A stretch of DNA of 64,000 nucleotides from Variovorax terrae (GCF_022809125.1 NZ_JALGBI010000001.1:1922001-1986000); one strand, 5' to 3'; counted from the first letter of the stretch, positions 29,486-40,737 are shown. Numbers and translations: made by a program. The notes: generated from the letters alone by a model not told the origin.

Positions 29486-29501
29486 TCCGGCCCACAAGGC
29501 A

Positions 29502-29535
29502 AAAGGCCGATCCACCCGGGGGCGAATCGGCCTTT
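29502..29535 (+). terminator. terminator of the DUF192 gene
   Basis: AAAGGCCGAT (29502-29511) pairs with ATCGGCCTTT (29526-29535). A second GCCTCGGCC/GGCCGAGGC hairpin follows at 29539-29558 before the end of the convergent idh gene. Confidence 0.75.
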
Positions 29536-29578
29536 CAGGCCTCGGCCGTGGCCGAGGCAGTGCCAGTATGCAACGGGC

Positions 29579-31816
<2,238 letters not shown>

Positions 31817-31929
31817 CTTGTCTCTCTGGTAACAAAAACGGAGGGTCATGCCGCCGGCCTGCGTCCCGACGCACAGTCATGGGCGTGATGTATGGGATTG
31901 TGCTTGAGGCGATGGCCTGATATCCGCAT

Positions 31930-31957
31930 TTTCGCAATGGAATCCCGTTATGCGAAA
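31930..31957. promoter_or_regulatory. TTTCGCA-N14-TGCGAAA dyad upstream of idh
   Basis: Seven-base arms TTTCGCA (31930-31936) and TGCGAAA (31951-31957), with GGAATCCCG in the spacer. The form resembles operators of IclR-type regulators, but no such gene is adjacent. It lies 114 bp before the idh start. Confidence 0.4.
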
Positions 31958-32034
31958 TTTTGGCCCCGAGAAACGCACTTTTTTTCAGGTCTTCTACAAG
32001 ACTGGCGTCCTGGCCGCGCGCCGGCCCAACAAAA

Positions 32035-32062
32035 AGGGCCCGAAGATCGCTCTTCGGGCCCT
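32035..32062 (-). terminator. rho-independent terminator of sodB
   Basis: A perfect 12-bp stem AGGGCCCGAAGA/TCTTCGGGCCCT with a 4-base loop. AAAAA to its left gives the U-tract on the minus strand. It lies 54 bp after the sodB stop. Confidence 0.88.
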
Positions 32063-32116
32063 GGGGCGCGCCACCTGCCGTGCCGGCGGGCGGGGCCTAG
32101 TTCAGTACCGGGGAAA

Positions 32117-32698
32117 TCAGGCGAAATTGGCTTCGGCGAACTTCCAGTTCACGAGGTTGCTCAGGAAGGTCTCGACGAACTTGGGACGCAGGTTGCGGTA
32201 GTCGATGTAGTAGGCATGCTCCCATACGTCCACCGTCAGCAGCGCCTTGTCGGCGGTGGTCAGCGGCGTGCCGGCGGCGCCGGTGTTGACGATGTCGACC
32301 GAGCCGTCGGGCTTCTTCACGAGCCAGGTCCAGCCGGAGCCGAAGTTGCCCACGGCCGACTTCACGAAGGCTTCCTTGAACGCGGCATAGCTGCCCCACT
32401 TGGCATTGATGGCCGCGGCCAGCGCGCCCGAGGGCTCGCCGCCGCCGGCGGGCGCCATGCAGTTCCAGAAGAAGGTGTGGTTCCAGATCTGGGCCGAGTT
32501 GTTGTAGATGCCGCCGCTGGAGGTCTTGATGATCTCTTCCAGGGTCTTGGTCTCGAACTCGGTGCCCTTTTGCAGGTTGTTGAGGTTCACCACGTAGGCG
32601 TTGTGGTGCTTGCCGTGGTGGTACTCCAGGGTTTCCTTGGAGTAGTGCGGGGCCAGTGCGTCGATCGCGTAGGGCAAGGCGGGCAGGGTGTGTTCCAT
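32117..32698 (-). CDS. sodB: superoxide dismutase, iron type
   Basis: Converts superoxide to peroxide and oxygen in the cytoplasm. At 193 residues it has the standard length. Metal ligands are visible as His in [11 protein letters not shown] (near residue 27), [10 protein letters not shown] (near 74) and Asp/His in [13 protein letters not shown] (near 157-161). Gln/Gly and Trp positions fit the Fe type ([15 protein letters not shown]). It lies 46 bp downstream of xseA on the same strand and could be partly cotranscribed, but a separate promoter is likely. Confidence 0.96.
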   Translation of the reverse strand: MEHTLPALPYAIDALAPHYSKETLEYHHGKHHNAYVVNLNNLQKGTEFETKTLEEIIKTSSGGIYNNSAQIWNHTFFWNCMAPAGGGEPSGALAAAINAKWGSYAAFKEAFVKSAVGNFGSGWTWLVKKPDGSVDIVNTGAAGTPLTTADKALLTVDVWEHAYYIDYRNLRPKFVETFLSNLVNWKFAEANFA

Positions 32699-32744
32699 GG
32701 TTTCCTCGTTCGTGGTTTGTTGTCTGAAAGCGCGATTGTAGGAA

Positions 32745-34064
32745 TTAAATCAGGCGCTGCTGTGTCACGGTGAGATCAACCTCGCCATCCGCAAGGGTTG
32801 CCCGCACGGCATCGCCCGGCCGCACGCCGCGCACGCTGGTGATGGCGCCGCCCTGGGCATCGGCCAGCCAGGCGTAGCCGCGTTGCAGCACGAGCCGCGG
32901 ATCGAGCAGCCCGAGGCGCAGCCGGGCGCGCTCCAGCCGTTCGCCGGTGCGGGCCAGCGCCAGCCCCGTTTTTTGAGGAAAATCGGCCTGAAGTCCTTGC
33001 AGCGTGGACTTTTCCTGCTGCAGATTCGATAGCACGCTGTAGCGCAGGCGCTGCGCCTGCTGCCCCAGGCGAAGCTGCTGGCGCGCCACCAGCCCCGAGG
33101 GCCGGCCCAGGCGCGAGGCGGCCAGGTCCAGCCGCTGGCTCTGCCCGTCGAGGTGGCGCTGCGCGCCGTCGCCCAGGCGCTCGCCGAGCAGCTCCAGCGC
33201 GCCCAGCCACACTTCGCGCGGCTGCGCCGCCAGCTCGGCCGCGGCCGTGGGCGTGGGCGCGCGCAGGTCGGCGCAGAAGTCGGCGATGGTGAAGTCGGTC
33301 TCGTGCCCGACCCCGCTGATCACGGGCACCGGGCTTTGCACGATGGTGCGCGCCAGCTGCTCGTCGTTGAAGGCCCACAGGTCTTCGATCGAGCCGCCTC
33401 CGCGCACCAGCAGGATCAGGTCGATGACCGGGGCCTCCTGCTGCGCCAGGCCGGGCCCGGCGGGCGTGAGCGGGTACAAGCTCGACAGCGCCCGCACCAG
33501 CTCGGCCGGCGCGCCGGCGCCCTGCACCGCCGCCGGCGCCAGCACCACCGGGATGTGCGGCACGCGCCGCCGCAGCGCGGTCACCACGTCGTGCAGCGCC
33601 GCGGCGCCGGGCGAGGTCACCAGGCCGATGCCGCGCGGCATCAGCGGCAGCGGGCGCTTGCGGGCCGGGTCGAACAGGCCCTCGGCCTCGAGCCGTGCCT
33701 TCAGGCGCAGGAACTGCTCGAACAGCGCCCCCTGCCCGGCCCGGCTCATGCTTTCCACAATCAGCTGCAGGTCGCCGCGCGGCTCGTACACGCCGAGCCG
33801 GCCGCGCACCTCCACCAGTTCGCCGTCGCGCGGCGCGAAGTCCAGCAGGCTGGCCGCGCGGCGGAACATGGCGCAGCGGATCTGGCCGTTTTCGTCCTTC
33901 AGCGAAAAATAGCAATGCCCGCTGGACGCGCGCGAGAAGCCCGAAATCTCGCCGCGCACCGCGACAGGATTGAACCTCGCATCGAGCGCATCAGCCACGG
34001 CGCGGCACAGCGCGCCGACTTGCCAGATTCGTGGCGTCATTGCTGGGGTTGGCACCTGCACCAT
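32745..34064 (-). CDS. xseA: exodeoxyribonuclease VII large subunit
   Basis: The large subunit of the single-strand exonuclease ExoVII, 439 residues. It has an N-terminal OB-fold ([35 protein letters not shown]) and a catalytic domain with [39 protein letters not shown] and [30 protein letters not shown], followed by a long coiled-coil and a short C-terminal segment. A dispersed hairpin repeat lies in frame in the coiled-coil part (about residues 344-366). ATG 34064 is chosen; ATG 34040 is a possible alternative. The small subunit gene xseB is not in the window. Confidence 0.94.
   Translation of the reverse strand: MVQVPTPAMTPRIWQVGALCRAVADALDARFNPVAVRGEISGFSRASSGHCYFSLKDENGQIRCAMFRRAASLLDFAPRDGELVEVRGRLGVYEPRGDLQLIVESMSRAGQGALFEQFLRLKARLEAEGLFDPARKRPLPLMPRGIGLVTSPGAAALHDVVTALRRRVPHIPVVLAPAAVQGAGAPAELVRALSSLYPLTPAGPGLAQQEAPVIDLILLVRGGGSIEDLWAFNDEQLARTIVQSPVPVISGVGHETDFTIADFCADLRAPTPTAAAELAAQPREVWLGALELLGERLGDGAQRHLDGQSQRLDLAASRLGRPSGLVARQQLRLGQQAQRLRYSVLSNLQQEKSTLQGLQADFPQKTGLALARTGERLERARLRLGLLDPRLVLQRGYAWLADAQGGAITSVRGVRPGDAVRATLADGEVDLTVTQQRLI
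32968..33035 (+). repeat. dispersed double-hairpin repeat, copy A4, inside xseA
   Basis: The copy reads in the plus direction, antisense to xseA. It has GTTTTTTGAGGAAAATCGGC, then AAGTCC (32991-32996)/GGACTT (33006-33011) as a stem, then GATAGC near its end. In the xseA frame it codes for a Gln/Leu/Lys-rich helical stretch without a stop. Confidence 0.7.
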
Positions 34065-34408
34065 CAGCAAATCCGCGCTTTCCCGTCGGTTTTGGTGGGG
34101 TAATACTCCACAGAGGCCCGTCCGGGGCCCATGGCGCCGGGGCGATCCGGGCCCAAAGCCGATTCCATGGTGCAAGCTGTTGATTTCATTCAGTTTTTCT
34201 CTGCTCAAAATGTCATCGATCTGTCACATCGACGCGCCGGCGCGGCTCGCGGGCTTGTCAAGCCCCACTTGCCCACAAAGTTATCCACAAGAACTGTGGG
34301 TCGCGCGGGGAGCGCCGAAGGTGCCGGGCGGCAGCGGCCGATTCATCCGGAACGGCCCGGTGGCTGGGCCATAATCACACCGCAATTCATCTGCGCGGAG
34401 AGTCCCCC
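34065..34408. other. 344-bp intergenic region between xseA and exbB
   Basis: No gene is seen. It holds the divergent promoters and leaders of xseA and exbB, an A/T-richer part near 34170-34225, and a perfect DnaA-box sequence inside a dyad at 34272-34300. Confidence 0.6.
34272..34300. promoter_or_regulatory. DnaA-box sequence inside a CCCACA/TGTGGG dyad
   Basis: TTATCCACA at 34281-34289 is the strong E. coli DnaA-box form. CCCACA (34272-34277) and TGTGGG (34295-34300) flank it. Only one perfect box is present and no dnaA/dnaN genes are near, so this is not an origin; a DnaA-titration or regulatory site is possible. Confidence 0.4.
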
Positions 34409-35038
34409 TTGCTTTCGATCATACAAGCCGCAGGCTGGCCGATCTGGCCTCTCGTCGCCTGCTCCATCCTGGCTCTGGCCCTCATCATCGAGCGTTTCGT
34501 GAGCCTGAAAACCAACAAGATCGCCCCTCCGAAGCTGCTCGATGAAGCGCTCACGGTCTCGCGCACCGCCGTGCCCACGCCCGACGTGGTGACCCAGCTC
34601 GAACAGAACTCGGCGCTGGGCGAGGTGCTGGCCAGCGGCTTTCGCGCCCTCAACTCCAACCCGCGCTGCAGCGAAGCCGACCTGCGCGCCACCATGGAAG
34701 GCACGGGCCGCGCGGTGGCGCACCGGCTCGAGCGCTACCTCACGGCACTGGCCACCATCGCCTCGGCCGCGCCGCTGCTGGGCCTGCTGGGCACGGTGAT
34801 CGGCATGATCGAGATCTTCGGCTCGCAGTCGCCGGCCGGCGGCGCCACGGGCGGCAACCCGGCGCAGCTCGCGCACGGCATCTCGGTGGCGCTGTACAAC
34901 ACGGCGTTCGGCCTGATCGTGGCGATTCCCTCGCTGATCTTCTGGCGCTACTTCCGCGCCCGCGTCGACGCCTACCTGCTGGCGCTGGAGCTGGCCTCCG
35001 AGCGCTTCGTGCGCCACCTCAACAGCCTGCGGAAATGA
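34409..35038 (+). CDS. exbB: MotA/TolQ/ExbB proton channel family protein
   Basis: The inner-membrane subunit of a TonB-ExbB-ExbD-type energy transducer, 209 residues. Three membrane segments are visible: residues ~9-27, ~110-135 (TIASAAPLLGLLGTVIGMIEIF) and ~150-172 (ISVALYNTAFGLIVAIPSLIFW). The family's conserved Thr/Pro and Gly residues lie in the second and third. Translation starts at TTG 34409, preceded by GGAG at 34397-34400 with 8-base spacing; no ATG fits. It forms a unit with exbD 88 bp downstream. No tonB gene is in the window, so a TolQ/R-like or dedicated role cannot be excluded. Confidence 0.9.
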   Translation: MLSIIQAAGWPIWPLVACSILALALIIERFVSLKTNKIAPPKLLDEALTVSRTAVPTPDVVTQLEQNSALGEVLASGFRALNSNPRCSEADLRATMEGTGRAVAHRLERYLTALATIASAAPLLGLLGTVIGMIEIFGSQSPAGGATGGNPAQLAHGISVALYNTAFGLIVAIPSLIFWRYFRARVDAYLLALELASERFVRHLNSLRK

Positions 35039-35040
35039 AC

Positions 35041-35122
35041 ACCCCCACGCTCTCCCACTTCGTGTGGATCGCTGCCCCCCGAGGGGGCCGCAGCCTCCTT
35101 GGGGCGGCCCGGCGGAGGCTGG
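35041..35122 (+). repeat. GC-rich dispersed element between exbB and exbD
   Basis: It starts 2 bp after the exbB stop with a CACCCCCACGCTC-type head, then CCCCCCGAGGGGG and TTGGGGCGGCCCGGCGGAGG. It shares GGCGGCCCGGC and C-run/G-run parts with copies B1 and B2. Its last part (GGAGG, 35114-35118) doubles as the exbD ribosome-binding region. Confidence 0.55.
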
Positions 35123-35126
35123 CGCG

Positions 35127-35555
35127 ATGAACTTCCGCCCGCGCCAGAAGGAAGAACCCGAGATCAACCTGATCCCGTTCATCGACGTGCTGCTGGTGGT
35201 GCTGATCTTCCTGATGCTGTCCACCACCTACAGCAAGTTCACCGAGATGCAGCTCAAGCTGCCGGTAGCCGACACCGACGCGCAGCGCGACTACGCGCGC
35301 GAGGTGATCGTCTCCGTCAGCAGCGACGGCCGCTACATGATCAACAAGGCCCCGGTGAACGGGCGCGGCGTCGAGACGCTGTCGCAGGCGCTGTCGGGCT
35401 CGGCCCGGGCCGGCAAGGACACCGTCGTCATCATCAGCGCCGACGCCAGCGCCGCGCACCAGGCGGTGATCACCGTCATGGAGGCCGCGCGCCGCGCCGG
35501 CCTGACCCAGATCACCTTCGCCAGCCAGTCGTCGGCGCAGGCCGGCGGCCGCTAG
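35127..35555 (+). CDS. exbD: ExbD/TolR family biopolymer transport protein
   Basis: A 142-residue inner-membrane protein with one N-terminal membrane segment, INLIPFIDVLLVVLIFLMLS, containing the proton-pathway Asp (FIDVLL). A periplasmic domain of the ExbD/TolR fold follows (LKLPVADT...VIISADASAAHQAVITVMEAARRAGLTQITFAS). It pairs with the preceding ExbB. Its ribosome site GGAGG lies in the repeat element that separates the two genes. It is followed 3 bp later by lpxK. Confidence 0.93.
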   Translation: MNFRPRQKEEPEINLIPFIDVLLVVLIFLMLSTTYSKFTEMQLKLPVADTDAQRDYAREVIVSVSSDGRYMINKAPVNGRGVETLSQALSGSARAGKDTVVIISADASAAHQAVITVMEAARRAGLTQITFASQSSAQAGGR

Positions 35556-35558
35556 CCC

Positions 35559-36605
35559 ATGCGCGACGCGCTGCAGGCGGCGTGGCTGCGGCGCGGCGGG
35601 CTGGCCTGGCTGCTGTGGCCGGTGTCCCTTTTGTTTGGTGCGCTGGCGGCGCTGCGGCGCGGCCTCTACCGCGCCGGCCTGCTTCGGATCGGGCGGGTGC
35701 CGGTGCCGGTGATCGTGGTCGGCAACGTGGTGGCCGGCGGCGCCGGCAAGACACCCCTGGTGATCGCGCTGGTGCGGCACCTGCACGAGCGCGGCTGGCA
35801 GCCCGGCGTGGTCTCGCGCGGCTATGGCCGCCGCAGCCAGGACTGCGTCGAGGTGCAGCCGAGCAGCCCGGTGGCCGAAACCGGCGACGAGCCGCTGCTG
35901 ATCGCGCGCGCCGGCGCCGTGCCCGTGTTCGTGGCGCGCCGGCGGCTGGACGCCGCCCGCGCCCTGCTGGCGGCGCATCCGGCCACCGATGTGATCGTCT
36001 GCGACGACGGCCTGCAGCACCTGGCCCTGCACCGCGACATCGAGATCTGCATGTTCGACGACCGCGGCACCGGCAACGGCTTGCTGCTGCCCGCCGGGCC
36101 GCTGCGCGAGCCCTGGCCGCGCCGCGCCGCGCCGGCTCCGGCCCTGGTGCTGCACTCGGGCGCCCGGCCGGCCTTTGCCGGCTTCACGGCGCGCCGCGCG
36201 CTGGCGCCCGAGGCCGTGCGCGCCGACGGCAGCCGGCTGGCGCTGGCCGCGCTGCGCGGCCGGCCGCTGCTGGCGCTGGCCGCCGTCGCCCGGCCCGAGG
36301 CCTTCTTCGACATGCTGCGCGCGCAGGGCCTGCAGCTCGCGCGCACCCTCGCGCTGCCCGATCACTATGATTTTGATAGCTGGAAACGACCGCCCGACGA
36401 GGACCTTCCGCTGATCTGCACCGAAAAAGATGCCGTGAAGCTGTGGCGCACCGAGCCCGGGGCGCTGGCCGTGCCCCTTTACTTCGAGCCCGAGCCTGCG
36501 TTCCTGCAGGCGCTCGACCAACTGCTGCCCGAGGCGCCACGGGCGCGGCTATCATCGCCCGATGCATCTTCACGAGAACCCCTGAATGGACAGCAAACTC
36601 CTTGA
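35559..36605 (+). CDS. lpxK: tetraacyldisaccharide 4'-kinase
   Basis: Phosphorylates the lipid A precursor at the 4' position at the inner membrane, 348 residues. It has an N-terminal hydrophobic segment ([16 protein letters not shown]), Walker [20 protein letters not shown] near residue 50, [29 protein letters not shown] and the C-terminal [11 protein letters not shown]. The last 20 bp overlap the Trm112 gene. A possible hairpin-repeat copy (36363-36412) lies in frame just before the TEKDAVK motif. The order exbD-lpxK-Trm112-kdsB-adk is a common beta-proteobacterial envelope cluster. Confidence 0.95.
   Translation: MRDALQAAWLRRGGLAWLLWPVSLLFGALAALRRGLYRAGLLRIGRVPVPVIVVGNVVAGGAGKTPLVIALVRHLHERGWQPGVVSRGYGRRSQDCVEVQPSSPVAETGDEPLLIARAGAVPVFVARRRLDAARALLAAHPATDVIVCDDGLQHLALHRDIEICMFDDRGTGNGLLLPAGPLREPWPRRAAPAPALVLHSGARPAFAGFTARRALAPEAVRADGSRLALAALRGRPLLALAAVARPEAFFDMLRAQGLQLARTLALPDHYDFDSWKRPPDEDLPLICTEKDAVKLWRTEPGALAVPLYFEPEPAFLQALDQLLPEAPRARLSSPDASSREPLNGQQTP
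36363..36412 (-). repeat. possible dispersed double-hairpin repeat, copy A5, inside lpxK
   Basis: On the minus strand it reads GGTCCTCGTCGGG...GGTCG, then GCTATC...ATAG, the same order of parts as the other copies but without the leader. In frame it codes for [17 protein letters not shown]. It is the least certain of the family, because the length of lpxK here is normal. Confidence 0.4.
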
Positions 36606-36768
36606 ACTGCTGGTCTGCCCCGTGACCAAGGGCCCGCTCGAATACCGCCGCGAGGCGCAGGAGCTGGTCTCGCGCAGCGCCCGCCTGGCCTACCCGGTGC
36701 GCGACGGCATTCCGATCCTGCTCGAAAACGAAGCCCGCACCCTGAGCGACGAGGAACTCGGACTGTGA
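36586..36768 (+). CDS. Trm112 family protein
   Basis: A 60-residue zinc-ribbon-like protein of the Trm112/YcaR family. It has [20 protein letters not shown], in which only one of the Cys positions remains, and [16 protein letters not shown]. Eukaryotic and archaeal members activate methyltransferases; the bacterial short forms have unknown function. It overlaps lpxK by 20 bp and its stop overlaps the kdsB GTG start (GTGA, 36765-36768), so the three are translationally coupled. Confidence 0.93.
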   Translation: MDSKLLELLVCPVTKGPLEYRREAQELVSRSARLAYPVRDGIPILLENEARTLSDEELGL

Positions 36769-37538
36769 GCGGCGCCGGCGCGCCCGCCGCCTTCACCGTC
36801 CTGATCCCGGCCCGGCTGGCCTCCAGCCGCCTGCCGAACAAGCCGCTGGCCGACCTCGGCGGCCTGCCCATGGTGGTGCGCGTGGCGCAGCGCGCGCAGC
36901 AGTCCGGCGCGCTGCGCGTGGTGGTGGCGGCCGACGACGCCGCCATCCTCGAAGCCTGCCGGCTGCACGGTATCGACGCCGTGCTGACCCGCACCGACCA
37001 TCCCTCGGGCAGCGACCGCCTCGCCGAAGCCTGCGAGCGGCTGGGCTTGTCCGACGACGCCATCGTCGTCAACGTGCAGGGCGACGAGCCGCTGATCGAG
37101 CCCAGCCTCATCGGCGAGATGGCCCGCCTGCTGCAAGCGCGCCCCGAGGCCAGCATGAGCACGGCCGCGCATGCCATCGGCGACGCCGCCGAGTTCGCCA
37201 ACCCGAACGTCGTCAAGGTGGTGCTCGACGCCACCGGCCTGGCGCTGTACTTCAGCCGCGCCCCGATCCCCTGGTGGCGCGACGGCTTCGCGCAGGGCCT
37301 CGGCGCCCTGCCCCCGGGCCCGCCGCCGCTGCGCCACATCGGCCTGTACGGCTACCGCGTGGGCTTTCTGCGCGAGTTTCCGCGGCTGGCGCAAGCGCCC
37401 CTCGAAATCACCGAGGCGCTGGAGCAGCTGCGGGCGCTCTGGCACGGCCACCGCATCGCGGTGCATGTCACGCCCCACGCGCCCGGCCCGGGGGTGGACA
37501 CGCCCGAAGACCTGGAGCGCGTGCGCCGCCTGTTGTGA
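36765..37538 (+). CDS. kdsB: 3-deoxy-manno-octulosonate cytidylyltransferase
   Basis: Activates Kdo with CTP to CMP-Kdo for LPS inner-core synthesis, 257 residues. Motifs: [28 protein letters not shown] at the start, [26 protein letters not shown], and [14 protein letters not shown]. Translation starts with GTG overlapping the stop of the Trm112 gene. It is part of the lpxK-Trm112-kdsB envelope set. Confidence 0.96.
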   Translation: MSGAGAPAAFTVLIPARLASSRLPNKPLADLGGLPMVVRVAQRAQQSGALRVVVAADDAAILEACRLHGIDAVLTRTDHPSGSDRLAEACERLGLSDDAIVVNVQGDEPLIEPSLIGEMARLLQARPEASMSTAAHAIGDAAEFANPNVVKVVLDATGLALYFSRAPIPWWRDGFAQGLGALPPGPPPLRHIGLYGYRVGFLREFPRLAQAPLEITEALEQLRALWHGHRIAVHVTPHAPGPGVDTPEDLERVRRLL

Positions 37539-37618
37539 GCGCTCGCAGGACCGGACGGGCCTAGCGCTTTCCCGGGTTTGAGAGGCCCCGCCGCAGCCTG
37601 CGCTGTCAGCGGAGGTGA

Positions 37619-38383
<765 letters not shown>

Positions 38384-38463
38384 GCCCCCTCGAAGCGCCT
38401 ACGGCGCCTCCCCCCAAGGGGGCGCCACCAGCGGCCCGGCAGAGCCGGTTCCGCGGTGGCCCT
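38384..38463 (+). repeat. GC-rich dispersed repeat, copy B2
   Basis: About 80 bp starting directly at the adk stop. It is nearly identical to the reverse complement of 5234-5311 and ends ~38 bp before the adk terminator. It carries CCCCCC/GGGGG and GGCGCC dyads. Confidence 0.75.
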
Positions 38464-38501
38464 GGACTAGGCCGCGAGCCGTGCGACCCACCATGAAATC
38501 C

Positions 38502-38522
38502 ACGCCCCGCCTGCCGGGGCGT
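38502..38522 (+). terminator. rho-independent terminator of adk
   Basis: ACGCCCCG (38502-38509) pairs with CGGGGCGT (38515-38522), followed by TTTTCTTT. Confidence 0.82.
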
Positions 38523-38560
38523 TTTTCTTTCCGGGGCCGGCCCGGCAGCAACGAATCCCC

Positions 38561-39496
38561 TTAGCGCAGCAACCCCAGCAGCAGCGCCACGCGCGCCTTC
38601 ACGGGCGACAGCCCCTGCGAATCGGCGATGGCGTCACCGGGCCTGGGCAGCACGCGCCCGTCGGCGCAGCGCGTGGCGCGCACCACCTTCACGCCGGCAG
38701 CCTGCGCGTCGAGCAAAGCGGTTTCGAGTTCATGGTGCAGGCTGCCGTTGCCGGTGCCCGCCGCCACCAGGCCCTGCACGCCGTCCTGCACCAGCGCCCG
38801 CACCACGGCGCCGCTGGCGCCGGCATAGTTCATGACGATTTCCACGCGCGGCCAGGTCGCCTCGTTCGCTATCTTTTCGATAGCATCTAATGACCACCCC
38901 GCCTGGACCTCTGGCCAATTTCGCGTCAAACGCACAGCGCCTTCCTCGACATAGCCGAGCGGCCCGCCCTCGCCCGAGCTGAAGGCATCGAGCCGGTAGG
39001 TGTGGGCCTTGCGAACCTCCAGCGCGCCGTGCACCACGCCCGCGCACACGGCCACCACGCCATGCGCGCCCGCCGTGCGCGCCACGGCTACGGCGTCCAG
39101 CAGGTTCTGCGGGCCATCCGGCGAGAGGGCCGTGGCCGGGCGCATGGCGCAGGCCAGCACCACGGGCTTGGCGGCCGCCAGCACCGATTGCAGGAAGTAC
39201 GCGGTCTCCTCCAGCGTGTCGGTGCCATGCGTGATGACGATGCCCTGCACCTCGGGCTGGGCCAGCCAATGGGCGCAGCGCCGGGCCAGCGCGGCCCAGA
39301 TGCCGAAATCCATGTCCTTGCTGTCGACCTGCGCCACCTGTTCGGTCAGCAGCGGCACGCCGCGCAGCGCCGGGAGGGCCGCCACCAGCTGCTCCACACC
39401 AACCTGCGCAGCGGTGTAGCCGATGTTGTCTCCCGCCGTCGCGGCCGTGCCGGCGATCGTGCCGCCGGTGCCCAGAACCACAATCTTTTGCGCCAT
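38561..39496 (-). CDS. L-asparaginase family protein
   Basis: A 311-residue type I/II asparaginase-family enzyme hydrolysing L-asparagine to aspartate. The first catalytic Thr is in [13 protein letters not shown]; the second Thr-Asp pair is in [26 protein letters not shown] is also typical. No signal peptide is seen, so it is cytoplasmic. A hairpin repeat lies in frame near residues 189-210. ATG 39496 is the start; a TTG nine bases upstream is less likely. It diverges from lexA across 78 bp containing two LexA boxes, so its promoter overlaps an SOS-controlled region. Confidence 0.9.
   Translation of the reverse strand: MAQKIVVLGTGGTIAGTAATAGDNIGYTAAQVGVEQLVAALPALRGVPLLTEQVAQVDSKDMDFGIWAALARRCAHWLAQPEVQGIVITHGTDTLEETAYFLQSVLAAAKPVVLACAMRPATALSPDGPQNLLDAVAVARTAGAHGVVAVCAGVVHGALEVRKAHTYRLDAFSSGEGGPLGYVEEGAVRLTRNWPEVQAGWSLDAIEKIANEATWPRVEIVMNYAGASGAVVRALVQDGVQGLVAAGTGNGSLHHELETALLDAQAAGVKVVRATRCADGRVLPRPGDAIADSQGLSPVKARVALLLGLLR
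38867..38930 (-). repeat. dispersed double-hairpin repeat, copy A6, inside the asparaginase gene
   Basis: On the plus strand GCTATC...GATAGC is followed by AATGACC, GGACCTCTGGCC and AATTTCGCG, the reverse of the family order, so it is in the sense direction of the asparaginase gene. It codes in frame for a [19 protein letters not shown] stretch. Confidence 0.7.
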
Positions 39497-39516
39497 CGCT
39501 TGCAAACTTTCAAAAA

Positions 39517-39532
39517 CTGGTTAAAAATACAG
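39517..39532. promoter_or_regulatory. LexA box 1
   Basis: CTG-N10-CAG with the sequence CTGGTTAAAAATACAG, close to the SOS consensus CTGT-N8-ACAG. It lies 43 bp before the lexA start and 21 bp before the divergent asparaginase start. Confidence 0.8.
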
Positions 39533-39535
39533 TTA

Positions 39536-39551
39536 CTGGATATTAAGACAG
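39536..39551. promoter_or_regulatory. LexA box 2
   Basis: CTGGATATTAAGACAG, again CTG-N10-CAG, 19 bp centre-to-centre from box 1. Tandem boxes upstream of lexA are typical of autoregulated SOS repressors. Confidence 0.8.
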
Positions 39552-39574
39552 TGATGTGCCCCCAAGGAGCCGCC

Positions 39575-40261
39575 ATGATCGACCTGCCGCAGTTTCCCGT
39601 CAAACTCACCGCCCGCCAGCAGCAGATTCTGGACCTGATCCAGAGCGCCATCGCCCGCACCGGCGCGCCGCCCACGCGGGCCGAGATCGCCGCCGAGCTC
39701 GGCTTCAAGTCTGCCAACGCCGCCGAGGAGCACCTGCAGGCGCTGGCGCGCAAGGGCGTGATCGAGCTGGTCAGCGGCACCTCGCGCGGCATCCGCCTCA
39801 AGAGCGACACGCTGCGCTCCATCAACGAGTCGCGCATCAAGCAGTTCTCCCTGCCGCTGCCCAGCCTGGCCCAGCTGGCCCTGCCCCTGGTGGGGCGGGT
39901 GGCCGCCGGCTCGCCCATTCTCGCGCAGGAGCATGTGGACCAGACCTACTACGTCGAAAGCAGCCTGTTCCAGCGCAGGCCCGACTACCTGCTCAAGGTG
40001 CGCGGCATGTCCATGCGCGACGCCGGCATCATGGATGGCGACCTGCTCGCCGTGCAGGCCGGCAAGGACGCCAAGAACGGCCAGATCGTGGTGGCGCGCC
40101 TGGGCGACGAAGTCACGGTCAAGCGCTTCAAGCGCAACAAGCACCTGATCGAGCTGCACGCCGAGAACCCCGACTACCAGACCATCATCGTCGAGCCCGG
40201 CGAGCCCTTCGAGATCGAAGGCCTGGCCGTCGGCCTGATCCGCAACACCATGCTGATGTAG
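39575..40261 (+). CDS. lexA: LexA SOS repressor
   Basis: The repressor of the SOS DNA-damage response, 228 residues. It has an N-terminal winged helix ([34 protein letters not shown]), the self-cleavage Ala-Gly site in RVAAGSPIL, the catalytic Ser in [15 protein letters not shown] and the catalytic Lys in VTVKRFKRN. An AAGGAG ribosome site precedes ATG 39575. Two LexA boxes in its promoter show autoregulation. The next gene, 17 bp downstream, is a Cdd1-like HhH protein that is probably cotranscribed. Confidence 0.97.
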   Translation: MIDLPQFPVKLTARQQQILDLIQSAIARTGAPPTRAEIAAELGFKSANAAEEHLQALARKGVIELVSGTSRGIRLKSDTLRSINESRIKQFSLPLPSLAQLALPLVGRVAAGSPILAQEHVDQTYYVESSLFQRRPDYLLKVRGMSMRDAGIMDGDLLAVQAGKDAKNGQIVVARLGDEVTVKRFKRNKHLIELHAENPDYQTIIVEPGEPFEIEGLAVGLIRNTMLM

Positions 40262-40278
40262 GCGAGCGAGGCATTCCC

Positions 40279-40563
40279 ATGAAGGCGGCAACGGCGCAGC
40301 AGGCCCAGGCCCTGGAGGACATCCCCAACATCGGCCGCGCGATCGCCAGCGATCTGCGGTTGATCGGCATCCACCAGCCGCAGCAGTTGCAAGGCCGGGA
40401 TGCGCTGGCGCTGTACCGGTCGCTCAACCGCGCCACGCACCAGCGCCAAGATCCGTGCGTGCTCGACACCTTCATGGCTGCGGTCGACTTCATGAACGGT
40501 GCAGCGCCCGCGCCCTGGTGGCACTACACGGCGCAAAGAAAGAGCTTGTACAGGGATCTCTAG
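40279..40563 (+). CDS. Cdd1/helix-hairpin-helix family protein
   Basis: A 94-residue protein of the Cdd1 ('pathogenicity locus', mitomycin-resistance-like) family. It has the HhH segment ALEDIPNIGRAIASDLRLIGIHQPQQLQGRDALALYRSLN and the conserved CVLDTFMAAVDFMNG and PWWHYTAQRK ends. The HhH fold suggests DNA contact. It lies 17 bp after lexA in the same direction and should be SOS-induced with it, which fits the link of some members to DNA-damaging drug resistance. Confidence 0.85.
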   Translation: MKAATAQQAQALEDIPNIGRAIASDLRLIGIHQPQQLQGRDALALYRSLNRATHQRQDPCVLDTFMAAVDFMNGAAPAPWWHYTAQRKSLYRDL

Positions 40564-40737
40564 ACAAGAAAATTTCCGCAGCGCCAGGTGGCGGGCGTAT
40601 GGCAGTCACAGGCCATCACCCTGGCGCAGCGGCTGGTTCAGCAATCCTGCCTGTGTTCAACCTCTGTTTTTGACAATCCGCGAGACAGCGCCCGCCCTTG
40701 GCAAGGCCCTGCCCCGCACCGACTGGAAAGGTTTCAC

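Larger units (their letters stand above)
31817..32116. other. 300-bp intergenic region between idh and sodB
   Basis: No gene is seen. It holds the idh promoter region, the TTTCGCA/TGCGAAA dyad (31930-31957), and the sodB terminator (32035-32062). The stretch 31917-31990 is lower in GC than the flanking genes. Confidence 0.6.

Noticed and set aside
31950..32201. A small plus-strand frame in the idh-sodB gap.
   Set aside because: It crosses the sodB terminator and ends inside sodB, with no ribosome site; the region is explained by regulatory structures.
34272..34300. The DnaA box considered as a replication origin.
   Set aside because: Only one perfect box, no cluster, no A/T-rich unwinding element of normal length and no dnaA/dnaN/gidA genes nearby.
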